Assembly (NCBI GenBank): GCA_000737985.1
Contig: JNVT01000092.1
Coordinates: 23,257 to 87,256, forward strand
Direction of reading: 5' to 3'
DNA: 64,000 bases
Source of the DNA: Gammaproteobacteria bacterium MFB021
GTDB taxonomy: Bacteria > Pseudomonadota > Gammaproteobacteria > Pseudomonadales > Halomonadaceae
Below are positions 43,442 through 53,984 of the stretch, piece after piece. How positions within the stretch are numbered: the first letter of the stretch is position 1; every line of letters starts with the position of its first letter. Made by a program: the position numbers and the translations under genes. The notes below the pieces were generated by a model that was not told the origin of the DNA, ran no database searches, and saw only the letters and a program-made list of their open reading frames with translations.

Positions 43442-45238
43442 TCACGCCAGATGGTGGACCGGCTGCAATCCGTAGACCGGTGTCTCGATACCTTCGAGAC
43501 GGGCCTTCAACTGCAGCGCCAGATAGTGCGAATAGTGGCGTGACTGGTGCAGGTTGCCGCCGTGGAACCACAGCGCCGGCTGCTGGGTCGGCTTCCACAT
43601 GTTGCGCAGCTCGCCCTCCCAGGGGCCGGGGTCCTTGGGGGTGTCCGAGCCCATTCCCCAGCACTTGCCGACCTTGTCGGCGACCTCCTGCGAGATGATC
43701 TTGGCCGCCCAGCCGTTCATCGAGCCGTAGCCGGTGGCGTAGACGATCAGATCGGCGGGCAGCTCGCGGCCGTCGCTCAGGCTCACCGAGTGGCGGTTGA
43801 TCCGGGCCACGTCGACCCCGCTGCAGAGCTTGATCTCGCCGCTGGCGACCAGTTCGCTGGCGCCGACGTCGATGTAGTAGCCGGAACCGCGGCGCAGGTA
43901 TTTGAGAAACAGGCCCGAGTCGTCGGTGCCGAAGTCGAGCAGGAAGCCCGCGCGTTCGAGACGCCGGTAGAAGTCGGCGTCCTGCTCGCGGATGGCGTCG
44001 AAGGCGGGACGCTGGAAGTCGGGCAGCAGGCGGTAGGGGATCGAGGCGAAGATCAGGTCCGCCTTGTCGGTGGTGATGCCGTTGGCCAGCGCCTCCTCGG
44101 AATAGAGCGGGCCGAGGGCGTGCTGCATCAGCGAGTCGGATTTGACGATATGGGTCGAGGAGCGCTGCACCATGGTGACGTCGGCGTCGTTCTCCCACAG
44201 CGCGGCGCAGATGTCGTGGGCCGAGTTGTTGGCACCCACTACGACGACCTTTTTGCCGCGGTAGGCATCCGGCCCCGGGTGCTGGCTAGAGTGGTGCTGC
44301 TCGCCGGCGAAGTCCTCGGCCCCGGGAAAGTGCGGCACGTTGGGGACGCCGGACATGCCGGTGGCGAGCACCAACTGCTTGGGCCTGAGCGTCAACGGCT
44401 CACCGTCGCGCATTACCTTCACTGTCCATTCACCGCTGGCTTCGTCGAAGCTGGCGCTCTCGCACTCGGTACTGGACCAGTAGTTGAGCTCCATTACCCG
44501 GGTGTACATCTCCAGCCAGTCGCCGATCTTGTCCTTGGGCGCGAACACCGGCCAGTTGTCCGGGAAGGGCAGATAGGGCAGGTGGTCATACCACACCGGG
44601 TCGTGCAGACACAGCGACTTGTAGCGCTTGCGCCAGGCGTCTCCGGGGCGTTCGTGCTTGTCGACCACCAAGGTCGGCACGTTCATCTGGCGCAGGCGCG
44701 CGGCGAGGCCGATGCCACCCTGGCCGCCGCCGATGATCAGACAGTAGGGCTGGCGGGTGATACCCAGCTCGGCGATTTCGCGCTCACGCGCCTCGCGCCA
44801 GGTCTCGCGCGTCTTGTTGGCGCCGTGCTCGGCACCCTTGGGACGGTTGCGGCCGCGCGGCTCGGGGTACGCCTCGAGCGCCTGCATCGTGGTCAGCAGG
44901 GTCCAGCACTGGCCCTCCTTGAGGCGCAGCAGCCCCTTGCCAGTGGCGACCCCGGTGGCAAAGGTGAACCAGGCTTCGATCACACCGTCGCTCTCGCTGG
45001 CTTCGCCGTCGAGCTGCCACTGGCTGGGGGCGGTACGCGCCAGGGTGGCCTCGAGCATCGCGGCGATCTCGGCGTGGCCCTCCAGGGTCTTCAGGTTCCA
45101 GGTAAAGGCGACCAGATCGCGCCAGTAGCCGTCGTCACGAAATAGCGCGGTGGCGCGCGGAATGTCGCCGGCGCGCAGGGCGGCGTCGAAATCCGCCAGC
45201 CACTGTGCGGCCTGCTGGGTCGGGGTGGATGCGGGCAT
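43442..45238 (-). CDS. NTF2-like domain plus flavin-dependent monooxygenase (FMO/Baeyer-Villiger-like)
   Basis: The 598-residue protein has two parts. Residues 1-130 resemble a SnoaL/NTF2-like fold (WLADFDAALRAGDIPRATAL). The rest is a flavin monooxygenase with the FAD motif IIGGGQGGIGLAARL (about 168-182), the FMO-type fingerprint FAGEQHHSSQHPG, the NADPH motif VVVGANNSAHDICAALWE and the late YATGYGSMNGW. It probably oxygenates a ketone, an amine or an indole-type compound with NADPH and O2. AGGAG precedes the ATG. It is first gene after a sigma-54 promoter and is divergent from the AcoR-type activator. Confidence 0.88.
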   Translation of the reverse strand: MPASTPTQQAAQWLADFDAALRAGDIPRATALFRDDGYWRDLVAFTWNLKTLEGHAEIAAMLEATLARTAPSQWQLDGEASESDGVIEAWFTFATGVATGKGLLRLKEGQCWTLLTTMQALEAYPEPRGRNRPKGAEHGANKTRETWREAREREIAELGITRQPYCLIIGGGQGGIGLAARLRQMNVPTLVVDKHERPGDAWRKRYKSLCLHDPVWYDHLPYLPFPDNWPVFAPKDKIGDWLEMYTRVMELNYWSSTECESASFDEASGEWTVKVMRDGEPLTLRPKQLVLATGMSGVPNVPHFPGAEDFAGEQHHSSQHPGPDAYRGKKVVVVGANNSAHDICAALWENDADVTMVQRSSTHIVKSDSLMQHALGPLYSEEALANGITTDKADLIFASIPYRLLPDFQRPAFDAIREQDADFYRRLERAGFLLDFGTDDSGLFLKYLRRGSGYYIDVGASELVASGEIKLCSGVDVARINRHSVSLSDGRELPADLIVYATGYGSMNGWAAKIISQEVADKVGKCWGMGSDTPKDPGPWEGELRNMWKPTQQPALWFHGGNLHQSRHYSHYLALQLKARLEGIETPVYGLQPVHHLA

Positions 45239-45295
45239 GGGCTGCTCCTGTTATTGCTATGGGATGTGGCGCACAGGGCGCTCGGCTCAACGCTT

Positions 45296-45311
45296 TGCAG
45301 CGTGCGTGCCA
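45296..45311 (-). promoter_or_regulatory. Sigma-54 promoter of the monooxygenase operon
   Basis: On the minus strand the sequence is TGGCACGCACGCTGCA. It matches the -24/-12 consensus TGGCACG-N4-TTGCA with exactly 10 bases between GG and GC. The expected transcript start is about 45285, giving an untranslated leader of about 45 bases before the ATG at 45238. This is the orientation needed for activation by the divergent AcoR-type gene. Confidence 0.85.
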
Positions 45312-45432
45312 GACCGTGCTAGTGCTTTGGTCTTATGACTCAAGTGGCTGATAACAAGGCGTTTTGCGGGAAGGGCGGTCAGGTCGAGGGCGCGGCATGA
45401 GCGCACCGATGGCGCGGGTGTAACACCGGGGC

Positions 45433-45467
45433 GTCACAGCTGTAACGTCGCCTGTGACAGCTGTCAC
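45433..45467. promoter_or_regulatory. Paired palindromic upstream activator sites
   Basis: GTCACAGCTGTAAC (45433-45446) and GTGACAGCTGTCAC (45454-45467) share the pattern GTNACAGCTGTNAC; the second is a perfect palindrome. Their centres are 21 bases apart, two helical turns, so both face the same side. They lie about 120-170 bases from the sigma-54 promoter, where activator sites normally sit, and about 140-175 bases before the activator gene. They are the likely binding sites of the AcoR-type protein. Confidence 0.75.
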
Positions 45468-45608
45468 GTCGAATAGCGCCGCTGCGACCAACGGACAAGG
45501 GCGTCAGCCAGCCGCGAGAGCGTAGTCTGAAGTTCAGACCGGCCGTCGCTCGCCGGCTTTTCGTCCACATCCCAGACTGGCAGCAGGCCATCGGCAGGAG
45601 GCGTCGGT

Positions 45609-47702
<2,094 letters not shown>

Positions 47703-47793
47703 GGCGCCTGCGTCGCGATCGCGCTGTCACCCGGGTCGGATGGCATCACCGCGGGGAGCTTTCGCTCCTACTACTGCTCTCACCACCGCGTAC

Positions 47794-48201
47794 TCAGCGC
47801 TCGATAGCTCGCTGGTAGCGCTCGCGCGCTGCGTTCACTTCAGGCTGATGCTGTTCGGCCCAGGCGACCAGGGCGGCGACCGGCGTCAGCAGCGAGCGGC
47901 CGAGATCGGTCAGGGTGTATTCGACCCGAGGAGGTACCTCCGGATACACCGTTCGCGTCACCAGGCCATCCTGCTCGAGCTGCTTGAGCGTACGCGACAG
48001 CATCTGCTTGGAGATATCGCCGATCTCCCGCAGCAGCGCATTGAAGCGGCGGGTGCCGGGGGCCAGGCACTCCAGCACCAGTAGGCTCCACTGATCGCCG
48101 ATCCGGTCGAGCACGTCGCGGATCGGGCAGGGCTGGGCGAACGTCTGCGGCTCGGAGGCGTCGGGTGAAGGCGTATGTGACGGGAGCGCTCGGTCGCTCA
48201 T
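47794..48201 (-). CDS. HxlR-family transcriptional regulator
   Basis: The 135-residue winged-helix regulator carries the HxlR signature: CPIRDVLDRIGDQWSLLVLE, then RRFNALLREIGDISKQMLSR (recognition region) and LVTRTVYPEVPPRVEYTLT. The Cys in CPIRD is the position used for redox or electrophile sensing in some relatives. The ATG at 48201 has AGGAG nine bases upstream, so the longer open frame to 48255 is rejected. It is divergent from the NAD(P)-binding protein at 48398, its likely target. Confidence 0.93.
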   Translation of the reverse strand: MSDRALPSHTPSPDASEPQTFAQPCPIRDVLDRIGDQWSLLVLECLAPGTRRFNALLREIGDISKQMLSRTLKQLEQDGLVTRTVYPEVPPRVEYTLTDLGRSLLTPVAALVAWAEQHQPEVNAARERYQRAIER

Positions 48202-48397
48202 GGGTTGTCTCCTCGTGATCGGGATGGCGACCGGAATCGCGATAGTGGCGGCCATGGCGGTGATCGTGGGTCAGTCGGGTGTGACCGGGTCAGGCCGGCG
48301 TGACTTCTTGTGAGAGGGGTAAAACTCGCATAGATTCTGCTTCACGGTCCAGTTTGTAGACCCATGTCCTCTACTCGACTCATCGAAGGAAGAACCC

Positions 48398-49009
48398 ATG
48401 GCCAAGATTGCTCTGATCGGTGCCTCTGGTAATGCCGGATCGCGCATCCTCGCCGAACTCGCCGCCCGCGGCCATCAGGTGACGGCGATCGCCCGCCACC
48501 CCGAGAAGATCGCCCAGCACGAGGGTGTCTCGCCGGTCGCCGGCGATGCCAACGATCGCCAGGCGCTGGCGGCGCTGCTCGCCGGGCACGATGCAGTGAT
48601 CAGTGCGGTGCATTTTGTCGCCAGCGATGTCGAGACGCTACTCGGCGCGGTTCGCGATGCCGGCGTCAAGCGCTATCTCGTGGTTGGCGGCGCCGGTAGC
48701 CTGGAGGTGGCGCCCGGGCAGCGGCTGATCGATCAGCCGGACTTCCCCGAAGCCTACCGCGCCGAGGCGGCCCGGGGTGGTGAATTCCTCGAGCGGCTGC
48801 AGGCGGTGACGGATCTCGACTGGACCTTCCTCTCGCCGTCCGCCGAATTCGTGCCCGGCGAGCGTACCGGCCGCTTCCGGCTGGGGCAGGATACGCTGCT
48901 GACCTACGCGGAGGGCTCACGCATTTCGTTCGAGGACTATGCCATCGCCCTGGTGGACGAGCTGGAAACCCCGCGCCATCTACGTCAGCGCTTCACGGTG
49001 GGATATTGA
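48398..49009 (+). CDS. NAD(P)-binding NmrA/SDR-like protein
   Basis: A 203-residue atypical short-chain reductase-like protein with the N-terminal dinucleotide motif LIGASGNAGSRILAELAARG and the family blocks HPEKIAQHEGVSPVAGDAND and LVVGGAGSLEVAPGQRLID. The Tyr/Lys pair of classical SDRs is not evident, so it may be a reductase of quinones or flavins or a binding protein. AAGGAAG precedes the ATG. First of three genes (48398-50197) facing away from the HxlR regulator. Confidence 0.88.
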   Translation: MAKIALIGASGNAGSRILAELAARGHQVTAIARHPEKIAQHEGVSPVAGDANDRQALAALLAGHDAVISAVHFVASDVETLLGAVRDAGVKRYLVVGGAGSLEVAPGQRLIDQPDFPEAYRAEAARGGEFLERLQAVTDLDWTFLSPSAEFVPGERTGRFRLGQDTLLTYAEGSRISFEDYAIALVDELETPRHLRQRFTVGY

Positions 49010-49012
49010 TCC

Positions 49013-49471
49013 ATGCTCAGAATCCCATCCCTGATGATCGCTGGTCTCGTGCTGGCTCTGGTGCCGCCGCTGCTCGCGCAGGCGGCAGAGCGCACGCAGG
49101 AAGCGCAGAATCGTGAGCTGGTGGTGAATTTCTACAACCAGTTCTTCAACGCTCACGAAACCGAGCGCAGTACCGAGGTGCTGGCCGATAACTATATTCA
49201 GCATAATCCTGGTGTACCCGATGGCAAGGCCGCATTCGTCGACTATTTCACCGACTATTTTCGGGAGCACCCCGACGATAGGAGCGAGATCGAGCGTAGC
49301 GCCGCCGATGGTGACCTGGTCTGGCTCCATGTTCATGCTAGCCACGGCGAGAATGATCGCGGCGAGGCGGTGGTGGATATCTTTCGCGTCGAGCATGGCC
49401 TGATCGTCGAGCACTGGGATGTGATCCAGCCTGTGCCCGCGGAATCGGCCAACGACAACACGATGTTCTGA
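49013..49471 (+). CDS. Exported SnoaL-like (NTF2-fold) protein
   Basis: This 152-residue protein begins with a signal peptide (SLMIAGLVLALVPPLLAQAA) and continues as a SnoaL-type alpha+beta barrel: ELVVNFYNQFFNAHETERST, ADNYIQHNPGVPDGKAAFVD, FRVEHGLIVEHWDVIQP. Such proteins often bind small polyketides or act as lactonases and hydrolases. It lies 3 bases after the NAD(P)-binding gene and 15 before the SDR, so it is in the same operon. The role is unknown. Confidence 0.87.
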   Translation: MLRIPSLMIAGLVLALVPPLLAQAAERTQEAQNRELVVNFYNQFFNAHETERSTEVLADNYIQHNPGVPDGKAAFVDYFTDYFREHPDDRSEIERSAADGDLVWLHVHASHGENDRGEAVVDIFRVEHGLIVEHWDVIQPVPAESANDNTMF

Positions 49472-49486
49472 TATCAGGAGAGACCC

Positions 49487-50197
49487 ATGCCGACATCGGC
49501 ACACGCTACCCCACGTCGAGCATTGATCATCGGTGCCTCGCGAGGTATTGGCCTCGGTCTGGTCGACCGGCTGCTGCAGCGAGGATGGATGGTGACGGCA
49601 ACCCAGCGATCGCCCTCCGACGGCCTAGCCGCATTGGCCGCGCGTGAATCGCGACTTATCCTGACAACCCTGGATCTCGCCAGCGATGAGCAGATCTCCA
49701 CTCTGGCTCAGCGTCAGCGCTCGGGATCACTCGATCTGGTGCTGATCTGCGGTGGTGTCATGGGTCCCGATCACCAGCGTGCCGAGCGTGCGACTCGTGA
49801 CGAGACGGCGGCACTGTTCGACATCAATGCCATGGCACCGCTGCGCTGTGCCCGCGCTCTGCTGTCAGCGCTCGAACCGGGGCAGGGAGTCATGGCGTTC
49901 ATTAGCTCGCGCATGGGTAGTGTCGCGCTCAATGATCGCGGCGATATCGAGCTTTACCGTGCCAGCAAGGCGGCGTTGAACAGCTTGACTCGAGGCTTCG
50001 CTGTCAACGAGGCACTTCCCGCCGGAATCGGGGTGCTGAATCTTCATCCCGGCTGGGTCAAGACCGATATGGGGGGCGAGCGTGCGCCAGTAACGGTGGC
50101 GCAGAGCGTTCAGGGGTTGGTGGCAGTCATCGAAGAATCGCTGGGGCGTAGTGAGCAGCGTTTCGTCGATTTCGAGGGTGAGGTGCTCGCCTGGTAG
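49487..50197 (+). CDS. Short-chain dehydrogenase/reductase
   Basis: A 236-residue classical SDR. It has the cofactor motif IIGASRGIGLGLVDRLL, CGGVMG in place of NNAG, the Ser of ISSRMGSVAL, and YRASKAALNSL (Tyr and Lys). It resembles CsgA/YciK-like SDRs that act on small carbonyls. It is the third gene of the HxlR-linked cluster; all are probably induced by the same electrophile or oxidant signal. Confidence 0.9.
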   Translation: MPTSAHATPRRALIIGASRGIGLGLVDRLLQRGWMVTATQRSPSDGLAALAARESRLILTTLDLASDEQISTLAQRQRSGSLDLVLICGGVMGPDHQRAERATRDETAALFDINAMAPLRCARALLSALEPGQGVMAFISSRMGSVALNDRGDIELYRASKAALNSLTRGFAVNEALPAGIGVLNLHPGWVKTDMGGERAPVTVAQSVQGLVAVIEESLGRSEQRFVDFEGEVLAW

Positions 50198-50314
50198 TGT
50201 CTGGCCCACGCTCACGGGCTCGCCGAGAAACCTTTAACACGCTATGTTTTTATCACACGATGGCGAGGCCGTGATGACGGCTTCGTCGAGATCCCTTGCT
50301 GTCAAGGAGCTGTG

Positions 50315-51169
50315 ATGAGCGACTATACCCCCCCCAAAGTCTGGGAACCCAAAGAGAGCGGCGGCAAGTTCGCCAGCATCAACCGCCCGGTGGCCGGGCC
50401 CACCCACGAGAAAGCACTGCCGGTGGGCAAGCATCCGTTCCAGCTCTACTCACTGGCCACCCCCAACGGGGTCAAGGCCGGGGTGATGTTCGAGGAGCTG
50501 CTGGCGCTGGGCAAGGACGCCGAGTACGACGCCTGGCTGATCAATATCGGTGAAGGGGATCAGTTCGGCAGCGGCTTCGTCGAGGTCAACCCCAACTCCA
50601 AGATCCCGGCGCTGATGGACTACAGCGGTGACAAACCGCTGCGGGTCTTCGAATCCGGTTCGATCCTGCTGCACCTGGCGGAAAAGTTCGGCGCCTTCCT
50701 GCCCCAAGACACTGCCACGCGGGTGGAGACCCTCAACTGGCTGTTCTGGCAGATGGGCAGCGCGCCCTACCTGGGTGGCGGTTTCGGCCACTTCTACGCC
50801 TACGCGCCGGAAAAGCTGGAGTATCCGATCGACCGCTTCACCATGGAGACCAAGCGCCAGCTCGACGTGCTCGACCGGCGTCTGGCCGAGTCGCGCTATC
50901 TGGCCGGTGACGAGTACACCATTGCCGATATCGCCAACTGGTCCTGGTATGGCCAGCTCGCCCTGGGGCGGCTCTACGACGCAGCGGAGTTCCTGCAGGT
51001 CGAGAGCTACACCCACGTGCAGCGCTGGGCCAAGGAGATCGACGCACGCCCGGCGGTACAGCGTGGGCGGATGGTCAACCGTACCTTCGGTGAGCCCTCG
51101 AGCCAGCTCCACGAGCGGCACGATGCCAGCGATTTCGATACCCGCACCCAGGACAAGCTCGGCGGCTGA
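50315..51169 (+). CDS. yghU: Glutathione S-transferase of the YghU (Nu-class) type
   Basis: The 284-residue protein has the long YghU N-terminal extension (YTPPKVWEPKESGGKFASIN, then RPVAGPTHEKALPVGKHPFQ) before the thioredoxin domain. Nu-class GSTs bind two glutathiones and show disulfide-bond reductase and peroxidase activity. Other family segments are NPNSKIPALMDYSGDKPLRV and FESGSILLHLAEKFGAFLP, followed by WLFWQMGSAPYLGGGFGHFY. The ATG at 50315 (AAGGAG upstream) is used over a GTG at 50312. A strong terminator follows. Confidence 0.93.
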   Translation: MSDYTPPKVWEPKESGGKFASINRPVAGPTHEKALPVGKHPFQLYSLATPNGVKAGVMFEELLALGKDAEYDAWLINIGEGDQFGSGFVEVNPNSKIPALMDYSGDKPLRVFESGSILLHLAEKFGAFLPQDTATRVETLNWLFWQMGSAPYLGGGFGHFYAYAPEKLEYPIDRFTMETKRQLDVLDRRLAESRYLAGDEYTIADIANWSWYGQLALGRLYDAAEFLQVESYTHVQRWAKEIDARPAVQRGRMVNRTFGEPSSQLHERHDASDFDTRTQDKLGG

Positions 51170-51191
51170 ACCCGCCGCGTGTTCGCTGACG

Positions 51192-51214
51192 ACCCGGCCA
51201 TCTGGCCGGGTTTT
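51192..51214 (+). terminator. Rho-independent terminator after yghU
   Basis: ACCCGGCC (51192-51199) pairs with GGCCGGGT (51204-51211) around ATCT, followed directly by TTTGCGTT. This is the clearest classical terminator in the window. Confidence 0.9.
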
Positions 51215-51396
51215 GCGTTGCCAGGGCCGCGATCCCGAGGCCGGCCAGTGTTGGCTGCCTAGATTGGCGGTCGGCGTTGGCGGCCGGGTGGAATATACGT
51301 CGATAATGTATCCATTCGGTCAGCGGCCTGGATGTCGCGCGCCGCTGCGCTCCGCCTCTCGCGGGACGCTCGTCATTCCACCATCAAGGCTTGCTC

Positions 51397-52752
51397 ATGA
51401 AGTCACTCTTTCGCGCCTATCTCGATGCTTCTCTGATTCTGCGTGTCACCATCGCCCTGGTGCTGGGCCTGGTTGCCGGCCTGCTGGGCGGCGAGACCCT
51501 GGCCGCCTGGGTGGCGCCGCTGGGCGAGCTGCTGCTGCGTCTGCTCAAGTTCCTGATCGTCCCCATCGTGCTGTTCACGCTGATCGTGGGGATCAATCAG
51601 GCCGAGCTGGGGCGGCTCGGGCGCATGGGCGGCAAGGTATTCGTCTACTACGTGGCGACCTCGGCGTTGGCGATCGTGGTCGGCCTGGCCGTCGCCTCGC
51701 TGCTCTCGCCGGGCAGCGGTATGACCCTCGATGACAGTGCCAGCGTCGCGGTCCCGGAGAACCCCGGCATCGTCAGCGTGCTGCTGTCGATCGTGCCCAG
51801 CAATATCGTCGCTGCGCTGGCGGAGCCCAATCTGCTGGGGATCATCTTCACCGCCTTCGTGTTCGGGATCGCGCTGCTCAAGCTGCGCCAGCGCGGGGCG
51901 GCTTTCAAAGATGCGGCTCTCAAGGATGCGGCCCAGGCCGACGGCGCTGCTCATTCGGATTCAAAGCCTCAATTCGATGAACAGGCCCGGTCCGATGAAA
52001 AGACCCAGGGCGAGCTGGCGGAGAAGCTCTATGGCGTGATCGAAGGGCTCAACGCGGTGACCATGAAGGTGATGGCCGGGGTGCTGCAGTTCGTGCCGAT
52101 CGGAGTCTTCGCCATCGTCACCGGCACCGTGGCCAAGCAGGGGTTGGGGACGATTCTCTCCCTCGGCAGCATGGTGCTGGTGCTCTACCTGGCGCTGGCC
52201 GTACATCTGCTGCTCTACTGCGTGCTGATGAAGAGTTTCGGGGTGCGTCTCGGCGCCTTCTTCCGCGAGGCGCGCACGCCGATGGCGACCGCCTTCGCCA
52301 CCCAGAGCAGCAGCGGTACGCTGCCACTGACGCTCAACGCGGCGCAGCGCCTGGGGCTGCCGCGCAGTCTCTACGCCTTCAGCCTGCCGCTGGGGGCGAC
52401 CGTCAACATGGACGGTGCCGCGATCCGTATCGCGATCTCGGCGGTGTTCGCCGCCAACGTGGCGGGTATCCCGCTCGATCTCACCAGCATGCTCGAGATC
52501 GTGCTGATCGGCACGCTGACCTCGATCGGTACCGCGGGTGTGCCCGGGGCGGGCATCGTGATGATCGCCACGGTGTTCGCCCAGGTCGGCCTGCCGATCG
52601 AGACGGTAGCGCTGCTGACCTCGATCGATGCGCTGGTGGGCATGGGCTGCACCGCGCTCAATGTCACCGGTGACCTGACCGGCAGTGCGATCATCGCGCG
52701 TAGCGAAGCGCGCTCGAGCGACGCGGCGGGGGCTCAGGAGCCGGCGGCCTGA
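51397..52752 (+). CDS. Dicarboxylate/amino acid:cation symporter (DAACS)
   Basis: The 451-residue Na+/H+-coupled transporter has the GltP/DctA fold: eight helices, two re-entrant loops (FATQSSSGTLPLTL, a serine-rich HP1 tip, and TAGVPGAGIVMIATVFAQVG, HP2), and the cation-binding NMDGAAIRIAIS. The cytosolic loop near residues 168-210 holds a hydrophilic, acidic insert (AAFKDAALKDAAQADG...) encoded by a short duplication, unusual for the family. The ATG at 51397 is taken. Not clearly co-transcribed with the oxidase 51 bases downstream, but co-directional. Confidence 0.92.
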   Translation: MKSLFRAYLDASLILRVTIALVLGLVAGLLGGETLAAWVAPLGELLLRLLKFLIVPIVLFTLIVGINQAELGRLGRMGGKVFVYYVATSALAIVVGLAVASLLSPGSGMTLDDSASVAVPENPGIVSVLLSIVPSNIVAALAEPNLLGIIFTAFVFGIALLKLRQRGAAFKDAALKDAAQADGAAHSDSKPQFDEQARSDEKTQGELAEKLYGVIEGLNAVTMKVMAGVLQFVPIGVFAIVTGTVAKQGLGTILSLGSMVLVLYLALAVHLLLYCVLMKSFGVRLGAFFREARTPMATAFATQSSSGTLPLTLNAAQRLGLPRSLYAFSLPLGATVNMDGAAIRIAISAVFAANVAGIPLDLTSMLEIVLIGTLTSIGTAGVPGAGIVMIATVFAQVGLPIETVALLTSIDALVGMGCTALNVTGDLTGSAIIARSEARSSDAAGAQEPAA

Positions 52753-52802
52753 CGTCGGATAGGCCCACGCCGTTCCCCGGTTGTGAAAGGACAAGATAAG
52801 GC

Positions 52803-53984
52803 ATGACACAGGTGACACACTCGGAACTGCTGATCATCGGCGGCGGTAGCATGGGGCTGGCAGCGGCCGATCATCTGGCCGCCAGCGGTGCAGAATCGAT
52901 ACAGGTGCTGGATGCCCACGACCCGCCCCACGATCAAGGCGCCCACCACGGCGAGACGCGGCTGATCCGGCTCGCCTATGGCGAAGGCGGTGGCTACGTG
53001 GCGCTGGCCCAGCGCGCCTGGGCGGGCTGGCAGCGGCTCGAGCGCGAGACCGGCGAGTCGCTGCTGTTACCGACCGGAGTGCTCAACCTCGGCCCGGCGA
53101 CCGCGCCCTTCATGCGTCAGGTCGCGGCCAGCGCGCGCGACCACGCGCTGCCGCTGGAGCAGCTCGATGGCCCTGGCGTGGCGCGCCGCTGGCCCGGCTG
53201 GCGCGGCGGTCATGAGGCACTGAGCGAGACCCATGTCGGCGCCTTCGAGGCGCGTGCCGGGGTGCTGCGGGTCGAGCGTATCCTCGCCTGCTGGCGCCAG
53301 CGTCTCGCGCGTCAAACCGGCGTGGCCCTGGCCACCGGCGCCCGGGTGATCGCCCTCGAGGCGCTGCCGGCGGGTGGCTATCTGGCTCGCTGTGCCGATG
53401 GCCGCTGCTTCGGCGCCCGGCGCGTGCTGGCGGCCTGCGGCCAGCACCTGGCCGGTCTATTGCAACCGTTGGGGGTGGCGCTGCCGCTGACCCGGGTGCG
53501 CAAGACCTTCGCCTGGTACGCCGCGGATGCGCGCTATCACAGTGAGCGCTTCCCGGGCTTCAGCCTCACCGACGACGAACTGGGCATCTATTACGGTTTT
53601 CCCGATATCGACGGTGCTGGATTCAAGATCGGCCGTCATGACGCGGGCCAGCCGCTGGCGCCGGGGGAGTCGCTGCTGGCGTTCGGCGAGCACCCGGATG
53701 ACATCCCCGAGCTGGCGCAGGTGATCGCGCGCTACCTGCCCGGCGTCGGGGCGCTGCGCCACGGCGCCGTATGTCAGTACATTCGGACTCCCGACGAGCA
53801 CTTCCTGATCGACGAGCCGCTACCGGGGCTGGTGGTCGCTGGCGGTTTCTCCGGCCACGGCTTCAAGTTCGCGAGCGTGATGGGCGAGGTGCTCGGCGAG
53901 TGGCTATCACGCGGTACGCGAGCACCCGAACTCGCCGCCTTCGGGCTGGCACGCTTTTCCATCCCCAGTGAGGAGAACGCATGA
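52803..53984 (+). CDS. SolA/sarcosine-oxidase-family FAD amine oxidase
   Basis: The 393-residue enzyme demethylates an N-methyl amino acid (N-methyl-tryptophan, sarcosine or similar) with O2, releasing formaldehyde and H2O2. The FAD dinucleotide motif is LIIGGGSMGLAAADHL (residues 9-24), and the conserved Cys for covalent flavin lies in VCQYIRTPDEHFLID, followed by GFSGHGFKFASVMGEVL. It is monomeric (solA-like) rather than the multi-subunit sarcosine oxidase. It overlaps the deaminase gene by 4 bases (ATGA). It is not certain whether SolA or another MTOX. Confidence 0.88.
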   Translation: MTQVTHSELLIIGGGSMGLAAADHLAASGAESIQVLDAHDPPHDQGAHHGETRLIRLAYGEGGGYVALAQRAWAGWQRLERETGESLLLPTGVLNLGPATAPFMRQVAASARDHALPLEQLDGPGVARRWPGWRGGHEALSETHVGAFEARAGVLRVERILACWRQRLARQTGVALATGARVIALEALPAGGYLARCADGRCFGARRVLAACGQHLAGLLQPLGVALPLTRVRKTFAWYAADARYHSERFPGFSLTDDELGIYYGFPDIDGAGFKIGRHDAGQPLAPGESLLAFGEHPDDIPELAQVIARYLPGVGALRHGAVCQYIRTPDEHFLIDEPLPGLVVAGGFSGHGFKFASVMGEVLGEWLSRGTRAPELAAFGLARFSIPSEENA

